A stretch of 31,238 nucleotides of DNA from Bacillota bacterium (GCA_023435225.1 JAEYRX010000097.1:1-31238); one strand, 5' to 3'; shown: positions 1 to 7,919, counted from the stretch's first letter. A program made the numbers and translations. The notes: generated by a model from the letters alone, not told the origin.

Positions 1-125
1 GGAATATGGCAATTGCCCAAGATAATATGAAGAGCCGTATGCCTTAATAGGGCAAGTACGGTTCTGTGAGGAGTGAGGGACCAATTTTGGGTAGTACGAC
101 ACAAGAGAGACCCCGCTTACTCGAC
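1..125 (+). mobile_element. Group II intron, 3' end only (domains V and VI)
   Basis: Positions 32-64 fold as a group II domain V: an 8-bp lower helix (GAGCCGTA with TACGGTTC) containing the catalytic AGC, a 2-nt AG bulge, and a short upper helix (TGCC with GGCA) with an A/T-rich loop. Positions 68-125 form a domain VI-like hairpin: GAGTGAG near 71 pairs with CTTACTC near 117-123, and the sequence ends in the usual CTCGAC, so the intron probably ends at about 125. The reverse-transcriptase/maturase gene that mobile members carry would lie upstream, outside the window. I cannot assign the class from this fragment. Exon-binding sites and the 5' end are not visible. Confidence 0.75.
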
Positions 126-161
126 AGTGTTGAAAGTTGTCCTTTGCTTCCTATAAATCTG

Positions 162-182
162 TTCCCTATTGCCTATTACCTA
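162..182. repeat. Degenerate heptad repeat, 3 units
   Basis: Three consecutive 7-base units, TTCCCTA, TTGCCTA and TTACCTA, lie between the intron end and the first gene. It is one of at least ten intergenic heptad tracts in the window. Confidence 0.6.
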
Positions 183-245
183 GTCCTTAAGGTATAAATA
201 ATTTTTGGGCCTTCATCATATTGTATTATGAATGGAGGTTTTTTT

Positions 246-578
246 ATGAAAAAAACAATTCTGGAGTACCGGATATTGGGCAGTATTTCTTATTTAATCT
301 GGCCGGTAAGTATTTTAATAGTAGCTACCGGTTATAAGAAGGATGAATTTTTACGTTTTCATGGGTATCAAGCCTTGTATTTAGGGATTTTTGGGTCGGT
401 GCTATGGTTGGTTGGCGGGGCTTTATTACGGATTATTCCGGTGATCGGGTTGTTTACTTTTAATATCTTAATGATTGGCTGGATTTTGTTTTTAGTATTA
501 TTGGCTTTCCGTTGTCTACAAGGAGAATATTTTAAAATCCCGTTGATCTATGATTTGGCACAAGGAGTAATGGAATAG
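246..578 (+). CDS. Small membrane protein, DUF4870/Tic20-like
   Basis: The 110-residue product has three likely membrane segments (about residues 10-28, 42-62 and 68-90) separated by short loops. After the first segment the sequence GYKKDEFLRFHGYQAL resembles the 'F(x)HxxQAL' signature of the DUF4870 family of small bacterial membrane proteins, whose function is not established. I chose the ATG at 246 rather than the in-frame ATG at 228 because a clear GGAGG (234-238) sits 7 nt before it. The gene stands alone after the group II intron, and no obvious terminator follows. Family assignment is by motif memory and is moderately sure. Confidence 0.7.
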   Translation: MKKTILEYRILGSISYLIWPVSILIVATGYKKDEFLRFHGYQALYLGIFGSVLWLVGGALLRIIPVIGLFTFNILMIGWILFLVLLAFRCLQGEYFKIPLIYDLAQGVME

Positions 579-687
579 ACGAGAGGAATATTGTAAAAAA
601 ACCATATTTAATTTTATTTTCAGAAAACTTCATAAAAATTTGTTTGATTGGCAGGAGTTTCCTTGATAGCGTCGAAATAAATTTTCC

Positions 688-1929
688 ATGATTAAGATAA
701 GTTTACATTATTATAAAAAATTGGCAATGATATGTTGTTTTATTTTGCTAATCTCGGGTTGCTTAGGTAAACCGAAGCCGAAAAAAGGGGATTTTAACGG
801 GAAAGTTATAGATTATTATACTAAGGAACCGGTACCGGGAGTTGCCGTAATTATAAATGGGAATCATGAAATCACCGATAATAGCGGCAAGTTTTCAATT
901 AGAGTTTTAAAGCCCGGGGAATATAATATTTCCATGGCGCGTGATTGGTATTATCCGACTACTCAGAGTTTTAAGCATGTTGGCAGGACTGATTTATGGA
1001 CTTTTGAGATAAAGAGTGAACCGCTTAACGGAAAGATATTATATAGTGGAGATCGGGATAAGAACTGGGAGATTTATGAGCTAAACTTGATGGATAGACA
1101 TGCTATTCGTTTAACTTATCTTTCTAATTCATCAGAGACAAATCCGGTAAAAAAAGATACAAACACGATAATTTTTCAATCGGATTCTAAAGGGAATAAT
1201 GATTTGTATAGCTGTGACTTTGGAACTATCCATACTCTTCCGAGCTCTATTACATGCTGTAATTTTAATTACAATGATGAACATCCTTCGGTCGATTATT
1301 TTGGAACAAAGTTAGTATTCAAATCAGGAGTCATTAACAATGGGGGCGAGCAAAAAGTTATTCGTTTATATAATTTCAAAGAATCAGTTGATATCATGGA
1401 AGGTACACAGTATATTACCGGGTTTAATCCGGTCATAAATTCAGATGGTACTAAGATAGCCCTAGTGAGTGGGGATTACAAAAAATTGTTAATTTATGAT
1501 GTTGAAGATAATGCTTCCGGTATATCAATAACTTTCAGCAAAAAATTTGATTTTTTTACTAATCAACAGTTCAAGATTAATAATCCCTGTTGGCACCCTG
1601 AATTTAATTTAATTGCTCTGGAAGCTTACCAGGATAGCGAGGGAGTAAGGTTAATATATTTAGTAAATGCTGATTCGGATACTACTCCTACTTTACAACC
1701 GATTACTTATAATAAACGATTTAATGAACAACATCATCATCCTTGCTGGTCAAGTAAAGGCGGTTTATTATTTTTCAGTGGAAATATTGTTTATAGTTCA
1801 CGGGAAGATATTTATTGCATTAAGTATGATAATAGTGACGGTATTTTTGAAACAGTAAAGAATAACACATCATGGCTTATGGTGAGCAGTGGAAGTGGAG
1901 ATAAAAAATATCCAAGTTGGAGTGAGTGA
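688..1929 (+). CDS. Lipoprotein with carboxypeptidase-regulatory-like domain and TolB-like propeller
   Basis: The 413-residue product begins with a lipoprotein signal peptide: a basic start, a hydrophobic stretch and a lipobox ending LLISGC with Cys25 as the lipidation site. Residues about 37-105 look like a carboxypeptidase regulatory-like/PEGA beta-sandwich (GKVIDYYTKEPVPGVAV, then a DNSGKFSI turn). The rest contains repeated PD40/TolB-type blades, for example GKILYSGDRDKNWEIYELN, IIFQSDSKGNNDLYSC and GLLFFSGNIVYSSREDIYC, suggesting a beta-propeller. It probably sits on the outer face of the membrane. Substrate and role are unknown. The ribosome site before the ATG at 688 is weak, and the ATG at 727 would cut into the signal peptide. 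No operon partner is visible. Confidence 0.75.
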   Translation: MIKISLHYYKKLAMICCFILLISGCLGKPKPKKGDFNGKVIDYYTKEPVPGVAVIINGNHEITDNSGKFSIRVLKPGEYNISMARDWYYPTTQSFKHVGRTDLWTFEIKSEPLNGKILYSGDRDKNWEIYELNLMDRHAIRLTYLSNSSETNPVKKDTNTIIFQSDSKGNNDLYSCDFGTIHTLPSSITCCNFNYNDEHPSVDYFGTKLVFKSGVINNGGEQKVIRLYNFKESVDIMEGTQYITGFNPVINSDGTKIALVSGDYKKLLIYDVEDNASGISITFSKKFDFFTNQQFKINNPCWHPEFNLIALEAYQDSEGVRLIYLVNADSDTTPTLQPITYNKRFNEQHHHPCWSSKGGLLFFSGNIVYSSREDIYCIKYDNSDGIFETVKNNTSWLMVSSGSGDKKYPSWSE

Positions 1930-1985
1930 ACAAAATAAAACCAAAGAATTCCCCAAAATATTCTAACTTTGGCTGTAGTATTTGC

Positions 1986-2014
1986 TTGTCAAAATGGAGA
2001 AGATAGTATAAAAT
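1986..2014 (+). promoter_or_regulatory. Likely sigma-A promoter of tRNA-Arg
   Basis: TTGTCA (1986-1991) and TAAAAT (2009-2014) are 17 nt apart. The predicted start would be about 20 nt upstream of the tRNA 5' end, a usual arrangement for a single tRNA gene. Confidence 0.55.
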
Positions 2015-2042
2015 ATTAATGCTGTATTTCCACATTATTATT

Positions 2043-2117
2043 GCGCCTATAGCTCAGCGGATAGAGCACTGGCCTCCGGAGCCAGGTGCACAGGTTCAAT
2101 TCCTGTTAGGCGCACCA
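2043..2117 (+). tRNA. tRNA-Arg, anticodon CCG
   Basis: This is a complete 75-nt cloverleaf with encoded CCA (2115-2117). The acceptor stem GCGCCTA pairs with TAGGCGC. The D-arm region holds AGCTCAGCGGATAGAGC, the anticodon stem CTGGC/GCCAG closes the loop CTCCGGA with anticodon CCG, and the T-arm contains GGTTCAATTCC. It reads the arginine codon CGG. A promoter lies just upstream and a strong terminator 12 nt downstream, so it appears to be a single-gene unit. Confidence 0.96.
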
Positions 2118-2128
2118 TCTATGTTTAC

Positions 2129-2157
2129 AATCCTGACACAAGGTTCAGGATTTTTTT
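2129..2157 (+). terminator. Rho-independent terminator of tRNA-Arg
   Basis: AATCCTGA (2129-2136) pairs perfectly with TCAGGATT (2145-2152) around an 8-nt loop and runs into a T tract (2151-2157). Confidence 0.9.
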
Positions 2158-2205
2158 ATTTGCTATTTCCATACTATTTATTCATTAAAACTAGACTTGT
2201 GGTAT

Positions 2206-2394
2206 TATATAAGTTGAATTAAATTTTGTTACCTGCATCATGTCCCTAAAGCCGGCCATGATGGAATGAGCAATGAATTTAATTCAACTTATTACAGCTG
2301 TAATAGGATAAAGTAAATGCTGATTTGATATCATTTGCATTCGGCTTTAGGAATGCAAATCTTGGATAAGAAATTTACTTCATCCTATATAGCT
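2206..2394. repeat. Double palindromic element (units A and B), TATATAAGTTGAA family
   Basis: Unit A (2206-2300) has perfect 15-bp arms (2211-2225 and 2276-2290) and an internal stem CATCATG/CATGATG (2236-2242/2257-2263) with CTAAAGCCG in its loop. Unit B (about 2294-2394) lies back to back across the shared palindrome TTACAGCTGTAA: its arms are AGGATAAAGTAAAT and ATTTACTTCATCCT, and its inner stem ATTTGCATTC/GAATGCAAAT has CGGCTTTAG, the reverse complement of the unit A loop. The outer ends are TATATAAG and TATATAGCT. Related copies lie at 14685, 16498 and 30207. No protein is encoded. It is probably a non-autonomous mobile palindrome. Confidence 0.8.
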
Positions 2395-2431
2395 TAAGGG
2401 ACTATGCTTATTTTCATCAAAGAGCCTTTTC

Positions 2432-2455
2432 AGCCGCTTCAAGCTAGGGCTTTTT
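2432..2455 (+). terminator. Weak terminator-like hairpin
   Basis: AGCC (2432-2435) and GGCT (2448-2451) enclose a second small stem GCT/AGC, followed by TTTTT. The stem is short. It may end transcripts leaving the palindromic element. Apart from operator-like palindromes, I see nothing else in 2456-2780. Confidence 0.35.
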
Positions 2456-2544
2456 AATTTAAAAAAGTGTTCTTTATTTATGAAAACATGTAGAAAAAGA
2501 CTTCTATTGACAAGTAAAAGACAAAATGCTAAACTTTTCTTAAG

Positions 2545-2832
2545 CCAACATGTACGGACATGTTTGGTTATTAATGGTTAAAATAATTTTTGTAAATAAC
2601 CCATTAGAAAGTTTTTTAGAAACATTTTAAAATAATTGTTACATTTGTATCGCTACTTGTACGTACAGGTTGCCTAGAAAGAAGCACAACTTGTTTAAAT
2701 TGCCAACTTTAGTATCATCATTCTATAGTCTCTACAATTTCCCTTGTTTTCGAATTACTCAAAAAATGGTAATTTATTGAATGAGTGTTTTAGCTATAGT
2801 TATCGTAAAAAATTATTATAACTATAGTTATC
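2545..2832. promoter_or_regulatory. chvE upstream region with operator-like palindromes
   Basis: Non-coding leader region of the sugar importer. Three dyad symmetries stand out: CCAACATGT-acgg-ACATGTTTGG (2545-2567), ACTTGTACGTACAGGT (2655-2670, one mismatch) and the perfect 14-mer ATAACTATAGTTAT (2818-2831). A half copy, AGCTATAGTTATC, lies at 2792-2804, so CTATAGTTATC is directly repeated with 28-nt spacing. A possible -10 (TATAGT, 2823-2828) overlaps the last palindrome, but the matching -35 (TTATCG, 2800-2805) is poor. These are candidate regulator sites; no binding protein can be named from sequence. Confidence 0.4.
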
Positions 2833-2861
2833 ACAATAAAAATCTTAAAGGGGGATAAGTT

Positions 2862-3923
2862 ATGAGAAAAGTATTGGTTTGCCTGGTAGTACTTGCATTG
2901 GTTTTTGGACTCATGGGTTTAGGAGAAGCAGCTAAAAAAGGGTATGTAGGAATTTCAATGCCTACCAAGTCGTCCGAACGATGGATTAAAGACGGCGGAA
3001 CTATGAAAGAGATCCTTGAAAAAAGAGGATACAGAGTTGATTTGCAGTTCGCTGAAGATGACATTCCGACTCAAAAAGCCCAGATCGAAAACATGATTAC
3101 CAAAGGCGCTAAAGTTCTTGTTATTTCAGCGATTGATGGTTCCACCCTTTCCACAACACTTGATGCTGCCGGAAAAAGTGGCGTAAAAATTATTGCTTAC
3201 GACCGTTTATTAGTTAATACCAAAGCAGTTTCTTACTATGCAACCTTTGATAACCGCAAAGTCGGTCAACTCCAAGCAGAATCATTAGTCACAGGTTTAA
3301 AGAAATTTAAAGGTAATGGTCCGTGGAATGTAGAATTGTTTGCCGGTTCTCCCGACGATACCAATTCCTTCTATTTCTACTCCGGCGCGATGGATGTGCT
3401 AAAACCTTTAATGGACAAAGGCCAAGTTGTTGTTCCTTCAAAACAAATCAAACAAGCTGAAATCGGTACCTTGCGTTGGGACGGCGCTGTTGCTCAGTCC
3501 CGTATGGATGCGATCTTAGCCGCCAACTATACCGATGGCAAAAAGTTAGATGGCGTATTATCACCGTATGATGGGCTTTCCCGGGGTATCCTTTCATCTC
3601 TTAAGGCATTCGGTTTTGTTCCTGGAAAAGATTTGCCGGTCGTGACCGGACAAGATGCTGAAGCCGCATCCATTAAATTAATCAAAATGGGTGAACAATA
3701 TTCCACCATTCTTAAAGATACCCGTGATTTAGCTAAAGTTGCCGCTGATATGGTTGATGCAGTTTTAGCCGGTAAAAAGCCGAAAATCAATGATACCAAA
3801 ACTTATAACAACAATGTTAAGATTGTTCCTTCCTACTTATTAGCGCCTTACATTGTTACCGTTGATAACTATCAAAAACTGGTTATTGACTCCGGTTATC
3901 TTAAGGAATCCGATATTAAATAA
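2862..3923 (+). CDS. chvE: Multiple-monosaccharide-binding protein, ChvE type
   Basis: This 353-residue protein is the extracytoplasmic substrate-binding subunit of a sugar ABC importer. Its length and text closely follow Agrobacterium ChvE: GISMPTKSSERWIKDG near the N-terminus, DLQFAEDDIPTQKAQIENM, KVLVISAIDGSTLS, SYYATFDNRKVGQLQ, ELFAGSPDDTNSFYFY, GTLRWDGAVAQSRMD and VTGQDAE. ChvE proteins bind aldoses such as glucose, galactose, arabinose and xylose; the ligand here is not known. Residues 1 to about 24 form a signal peptide ending GEAA with no lipobox cysteine, unusual for a single-membrane cell. A strong AAAGGGGG precedes the ATG. A 14-bp hairpin follows the stop, then a 530-nt gap before the transporter genes gguA and gguB. 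Confidence 0.93.
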   Translation: MRKVLVCLVVLALVFGLMGLGEAAKKGYVGISMPTKSSERWIKDGGTMKEILEKRGYRVDLQFAEDDIPTQKAQIENMITKGAKVLVISAIDGSTLSTTLDAAGKSGVKIIAYDRLLVNTKAVSYYATFDNRKVGQLQAESLVTGLKKFKGNGPWNVELFAGSPDDTNSFYFYSGAMDVLKPLMDKGQVVVPSKQIKQAEIGTLRWDGAVAQSRMDAILAANYTDGKKLDGVLSPYDGLSRGILSSLKAFGFVPGKDLPVVTGQDAEAASIKLIKMGEQYSTILKDTRDLAKVAADMVDAVLAGKKPKINDTKTYNNNVKIVPSYLLAPYIVTVDNYQKLVIDSGYLKESDIK

Positions 3924-3936
3924 GATTAATTATCTC

Positions 3937-3968
3937 AGCCGATTGGCAAGGTGTCTTGCCAATCGGCT
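3937..3968 (+). terminator. Perfect 14-bp hairpin after chvE (attenuator or mRNA-end stabiliser)
   Basis: AGCCGATTGGCAAG (3937-3950) pairs perfectly with CTTGCCAATCGGCT (3955-3968) around a GTGT loop. No T tract follows, so complete termination is doubtful. Hairpins in this position between binding-protein and transporter genes often allow more binding protein than membrane subunits to be made; that role is inferred here. Confidence 0.6.
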
Positions 3969-4441
3969 ATAATATGTCCCGGACTAAGGAAAATTTGCTT
4001 TAAGAATCTGCCTTTTACATACTTAGCCTGAAATATTTTTTATACAATATTTGTTTCCATGATAAAATATCATTATATAAGCCATTGGTTCTCACACCGT
4101 TTGGTTATTCCATAATGGACTTTCGATAAAAAAGTGATTATGAATTATCTTACATATCAACTATCCCGCTGATGGCTTTTACGCTATTTGAGGTTTAATA
4201 AAACTTGAGTTTTATTTGTTGTTGGATAATTTATAATCGCTATACTATTGGCTTATAGTTTAAAGTATGTATATCATTACTTCAGTACTATTCTCTGTAA
4301 TACCTTTATTACTTATTAAGAGCTTTTTGTGTTGTTATTAGATTTTAGTTCGCAATACTATATGTTGATGATTTAAAGTATGCGTGCACTACATACAGTA
4401 TTGCTCGTGCAAATTATGGGTACAACACAAAAAGCTATAAT
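3969..4441. other. Non-coding, palindrome-rich gap between chvE and gguA
   Basis: No gene is visible. Hairpins include ATGATA/TATCAT near 4059-4073, TATAAGCCA (4076-4084) facing TGGCTTATA (4249-4257), and a nested structure at 4321-4436. In the latter, outer perfect 15-bp arms (AGCTTTTTGTGTTGT, 4321-4335, and ACAACACAAAAAGCT, 4422-4436) enclose GCAATACT/AGTATTGC (4352-4359/4397-4404) and GTATG/CATAC (4378-4382/4392-4396). The outer arm ends 5 nt before the gguA ribosome site. TTTAAAGTATG is directly repeated at 4259 and 4372. It may be a mobile palindrome pair or a folded leader. Confidence 0.6.
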
Positions 4442-4455
4442 AAAGGAGATTAAAA

Positions 4456-6000
4456 ATGGAAAATTATGTTTTAGAAATGAAGAATATCACCAAATTATTT
4501 CCCGGAGTGAAAGCGCTTGATAATGTTAACTTGCAGGTTAAACCGAAACACATTCATGCAATAGTCGGAGAAAATGGGGCCGGTAAATCGACATTAATGA
4601 ATATTTTGAGTGGTGTTTATCCATACGGAACATATGAGGGGGATATTGTTATTAATGGCGAAATTTGTCGATTTAAAGACATTAGGGAAAGCGAAGCGAG
4701 AGGTATCGCCATTATTCACCAAGAGCTAGCTTTAATACCGACGTTATCCGTTGCCGAAAATGTATTCCTCGGGAATGAACAGTCCAATAATGGTATTGTT
4801 ATAAATTGGAATCGGACCAGGCAAAAAACAATTGAAATTTTAAAAAAAGTTGGTCTAAATATAAATATTGATACCAAAATCAAAGACTTGGGAATGGGAA
4901 AACAACAGTTGGTTGAAATTTGCAAAGCTATGTCAAAAGATGTAAAAATTTTGATTCTGGATGAACCTACTGCAGCTTTAAACGATGAGGAATCAAATCA
5001 TCTTTTGAATTTAATATTAGATTTAAGAGAACATGGAATCACTTGTATTATTATCTCTCATAAATTAAATGAAGTCATCAAAGTCGCTGATGAAATAACC
5101 GTTATCCGGGATGGGGCGACCATCGAAACTTTGGTTAAAGGCGTAGATGAAATAACCGAGGACCGGATTATCAAAGGCATGGTAGGGCGGGAGATGAAGG
5201 ACCGTTTTCCGAAGCGCCGGAACGAAATTGGTGATATCAGTTTTGAAGTTGAAAATTGGAATGTCTATGATCCGATTGATGAATCAAGACATGTAATTAA
5301 AAATATTAGTATCAATGTAAGAAAAGGTGAAGTGGTTGGAATTGCCGGTTTAATGGGCGCCGGTAGGACGGAATTTGCCATGAGTATTTTTGGAAAAGCC
5401 TATGGTAAAAAAATAACGGGACAAATAAAAAAAGACGGCAAGAAACTTGAATTACACAGTGTCAGTGATGCTATTAAAAATAAAATCACTTATTCAACTG
5501 AGGATAGAAAGAATGCTGGTTTGGTTTTATCATCCGATATTAAAAGAAATATTACTCTCTCTTCCCTTAAAAAAATCGCCACCTTAAATGTGGTGGATGA
5601 TAATAAGGAAATCCAAGTCGGCAAAGAGTATCGCGAAAAATTAAGGATAAAATCTTCCAGCGTTTTTCAGCGAGCGGGTAATCTTTCCGGCGGTAATCAG
5701 CAGAAAGTAGTCTTTAGTAAGTGCATATTCTCTGATCCGGACGTCCTGTTTTTAGATGAGCCGACTCGGGGGATTGATGTAGGGGCCAAATATGAAATAT
5801 ACTCCATCATTAACGAACTGGCCGAAGAAGGGAAATCAATCGTGATGATCTCTTCGGAACTGCCGGAGATTCTGGGGATGTGTGACCGGATTTATGTAAT
5901 GAATGAAGGTAAGATCGTTGGTGAACTTTCGAAAGAGCAAGCCTCACAAGAAAATATTATGCAATGTATCATGCAAAGCAATAAGGAGGTAGTAAAGTGA
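4456..6000 (+). CDS. gguA: Multiple-monosaccharide ABC importer, ATP-binding subunit
   Basis: This 514-residue protein carries two fused ABC nucleotide-binding domains, the layout of GguA/XylG/RbsA carbohydrate importers. Domain 1 has Walker A GENGAGKST (residues 38-46), the variant signature LGMGKQQ and Walker B LILDEPTAALN (Asp169, Glu170). Domain 2 has the degenerate Walker A GLMGAGRTE, with Arg304 replacing the lysine as usual in this family, then LSGGNQQKV and FLDEPTRGIDVGAK (Asp434, Glu435). It powers uptake of the sugar delivered by ChvE through GguB. AAAGGAG precedes the ATG. Its stop overlaps the GTG start of gguB, so the two are translationally coupled. Confidence 0.93.
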   Translation: MENYVLEMKNITKLFPGVKALDNVNLQVKPKHIHAIVGENGAGKSTLMNILSGVYPYGTYEGDIVINGEICRFKDIRESEARGIAIIHQELALIPTLSVAENVFLGNEQSNNGIVINWNRTRQKTIEILKKVGLNINIDTKIKDLGMGKQQLVEICKAMSKDVKILILDEPTAALNDEESNHLLNLILDLREHGITCIIISHKLNEVIKVADEITVIRDGATIETLVKGVDEITEDRIIKGMVGREMKDRFPKRRNEIGDISFEVENWNVYDPIDESRHVIKNISINVRKGEVVGIAGLMGAGRTEFAMSIFGKAYGKKITGQIKKDGKKLELHSVSDAIKNKITYSTEDRKNAGLVLSSDIKRNITLSSLKKIATLNVVDDNKEIQVGKEYREKLRIKSSSVFQRAGNLSGGNQQKVVFSKCIFSDPDVLFLDEPTRGIDVGAKYEIYSIINELAEEGKSIVMISSELPEILGMCDRIYVMNEGKIVGELSKEQASQENIMQCIMQSNKEVVK

Positions 6001-7202
6001 AAACGAACAGTGTCCAGGAGAATGTTATTAAGGGTTTTAATCTTGGCCAATTGCTGGGAGGTAATCTGCGTCAATATGTGATGGTTATTGCTTTGGCTGT
6101 GGTTATTATATTTTTTCAAATCGCCACCGAGGGGATATTATTAAAACCGCTCAATATCGCTAATTTAATTTCGCAGAACGCTTATATTTTGATATTAGCT
6201 ATCGGCATGCTCTTATGTATTCTGTTGAGCGGCAATATTGACTTGTCTGTTGGTTCAGTGGCCGGATTTGTGGGCGCTATTTCGGCGGTTTTACTTTTAA
6301 AAATGAATTTTTCGGTTCCGGTAGCTATTTTAATTTCTTTAGGGATAGGTTTTTTAATCGGGAGTTTCCAGGGTTTCTTTATTGCCTATATGGGAGTTCC
6401 GGCTTTTATAGCGACTTTAGCCGGCATGCTTATTTTCAGGGGTTTAACTTTAGGGACATTAAATGGACTAAGTCTAGCGCCGATGCCGCCAAGTTATCAG
6501 TTCATGGCTGCCGGTTTCATACCGGATATAATTCATTTCGAAGGGATTAATGTATTGGCGCTCCTAATCGGAGTAGTTACTTCCATTCTTTACATTGTCA
6601 GCCAAGTGATTCAAAGGCGCAATAAAAAGAAATTTGAGTTTGAGGTCTCTCCGCCCGGGGTATTTATCGCTCAGTTAATTGCCATTGTTTTAGTTATCAA
6701 TGCTTTTACTTATGAATTAGCCGTATACAAAGGTATCCCCATGGTCTTAGTGATTGTTACCGCTTTGATTATCATTTATTCATTTGTAACAAACCGGACT
6801 ATCGTTGGACGGCATATTTATGCTTATGGCGGAAATCCAAAAGCCGCCGCTCTTTCTGGGGTAAAAACCAAAAAGATCTTGTTTTGGGTATATGTGAACA
6901 TGGGAGTGTTGGCAGCCTTAGCCGGAATTATTTTTACCGGGAGGTTGAATTCAGCGACGCCGAAAGCTGGAGTAAACTTCGAGCTTGATGCGATTGGGGC
7001 TTGTTTTATTGGCGGAGCTTCAACAACTGGTGGAGTAGGAACCGTTGTGGGAGCTATCGTTGGTGGCTTATTGATGGGAGTTTTGAACAACGGAATGTCG
7101 ATTATGGGTGTTAGTATCGACTGGCAGCAGGCTATTAAAGGATTCGTACTTTTAGCAGCTGTGGCATTCGATGTATATTCGAAATCGAAGTCTAAGGCCT
7201 AA
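5997..7202 (+). CDS. gguB: Multiple-monosaccharide ABC importer, permease subunit
   Basis: The 401-residue integral membrane protein has about ten hydrophobic segments and the BPD_transp_2 features of ribose/xylose-type permeases: LLSGNIDLSVGSVAGFVG, AFIATLAGMLIFRGLTLG, GRHIYAYGGNPKAAALSGV and IGACFIGGASTTGGVGTVVGA. It is probably the GguB/MmsB partner of GguA and ChvE, forming the translocation channel. The GTG start at 5997 overlaps the gguA stop, and an AGGAGG at about 5983 supports it. An insert of charged residues around 203-215 (QRRNKKKFEFE) looks like a cytoplasmic loop. A strong terminator follows 25 nt after the stop, closing the operon. Confidence 0.92.
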   Translation: MKTNSVQENVIKGFNLGQLLGGNLRQYVMVIALAVVIIFFQIATEGILLKPLNIANLISQNAYILILAIGMLLCILLSGNIDLSVGSVAGFVGAISAVLLLKMNFSVPVAILISLGIGFLIGSFQGFFIAYMGVPAFIATLAGMLIFRGLTLGTLNGLSLAPMPPSYQFMAAGFIPDIIHFEGINVLALLIGVVTSILYIVSQVIQRRNKKKFEFEVSPPGVFIAQLIAIVLVINAFTYELAVYKGIPMVLVIVTALIIIYSFVTNRTIVGRHIYAYGGNPKAAALSGVKTKKILFWVYVNMGVLAALAGIIFTGRLNSATPKAGVNFELDAIGACFIGGASTTGGVGTVVGAIVGGLLMGVLNNGMSIMGVSIDWQQAIKGFVLLAAVAFDVYSKSKSKA

Positions 7203-7227
7203 GAGATTAAAAAAAGTGAGAAAAATT

Positions 7228-7267
7228 AAGCGCAGATGTGGGTTAAAAACATCTGCGCTTTTATTTT
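7228..7267 (+). terminator. Rho-independent terminator of the gguAB operon
   Basis: AAGCGCAGATGT (7228-7239) pairs perfectly with ACATCTGCGCTT (7249-7260) and is followed by TTATTTT. Confidence 0.93.
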
Positions 7268-7495
7268 GGCAAAAAAAGAGGCCGGATTGTTTGGAATACG
7301 GTGCAATAAAAAAGGTTAATCTTTTTTTATGTTGAAATAATAATATTATTATCCAATTATATATGAAGCCAAGTTATTTGTAACAAATGGTTCCTGAAAG
7401 AAATGTTCATGACCGGCCGGGATTGCGAAGAATTTAAAAGTGTTGTTTGATATAAGTGATGAAGCTTCGAACTAATATTAATTCTCTCGTAAGGG

Positions 7496-7524
7496 TAGAT
7501 AATTTTTTCATACTAAGATATAAT
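7496..7524 (+). promoter_or_regulatory. Possible sigma-A promoter of the PilZ gene
   Basis: TAGATA (7496-7501) and TATAAT (7519-7524) are 17 nt apart. The -35 is weak and the -10 is perfect. Transcription would begin near 7531, downstream of the in-frame TTG at 7524, which argues for the later ATG at 7572. The rest of 7268-7495 shows only an A/T-rich hairpin near 7304-7328. Confidence 0.4.
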
Positions 7525-7571
7525 TGAGAAAATTAGTTAATTCAATTAGTAACTGCCCAAAGGGAGTGGTT

Positions 7572-7919
7572 ATGTTGGAAAACCGTCAATATGAACGTGC
7601 CAAGGCCAAATCGATTTTGGTTTCGCTTACGGGCCTAAGTGGTAATAGTCAACAAATTACCGGCTTTTTAAGAGATATTAGTGAAGGTGGACTAAAGATT
7701 CAAAAAATATCTTCCGAGCGTCAAGCTGAAAAAGGAGAGTACAAATGCGAGTTTGTTCTGCCCGATTATGGAAAAATCATTACTAAAGTTGAAGTTTTAG
7801 GCGCCGGTGATACTCAGGAAAAATTTGCTGACATGTTAATTCGAATGCGTTTTATTGACCTCGCTCCGGAAACGAAAGAAAATATTAAAATTTTTATAGA
7901 AAATACTCAAGTTTCATAA
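7572..7919 (+). CDS. PilZ-domain protein, probable c-di-GMP receptor
   Basis: The 115-residue product is a single PilZ domain. Both halves of the c-di-GMP-binding signature are present: RxxxR at residues 5-9 (RQYER) and DxSxxG at 35-40 (DISEGG). It is therefore expected to bind cyclic di-GMP and pass the signal to an unknown partner; there is no output domain. The ATG at 7572 follows AGGGAG (7561-7566) at 5 nt; the reading frame opens earlier at a TTG (7524), but that codon lies in a likely -10 box. The gene stands alone between the gguAB terminator and a mobile element whose left end begins 13 nt after the stop. Confidence 0.85.
   Translation: MLENRQYERAKAKSILVSLTGLSGNSQQITGFLRDISEGGLKIQKISSERQAEKGEYKCEFVLPDYGKIITKVEVLGAGDTQEKFADMLIRMRFIDLAPETKENIKIFIENTQVS

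Noticed and set aside
228..245. Earlier ATG for the DUF4870-like gene
   Set aside because: The Shine-Dalgarno GGAGG lies after this ATG and serves the ATG at 246.
2019..2222. 67-residue open frame over the tRNA region
   Set aside because: It runs through tRNA-Arg and its terminator and has no ribosome site; chance frame.
4081..4320. Small gene between chvE and gguA
   Set aside because: No start with a ribosome site and frequent stops on both strands; only hairpins are visible.
7524..7571. TTG start extending the PilZ protein by 16 residues
   Set aside because: The TTG overlaps a perfect -10 box, and the added residues are outside the PilZ domain.
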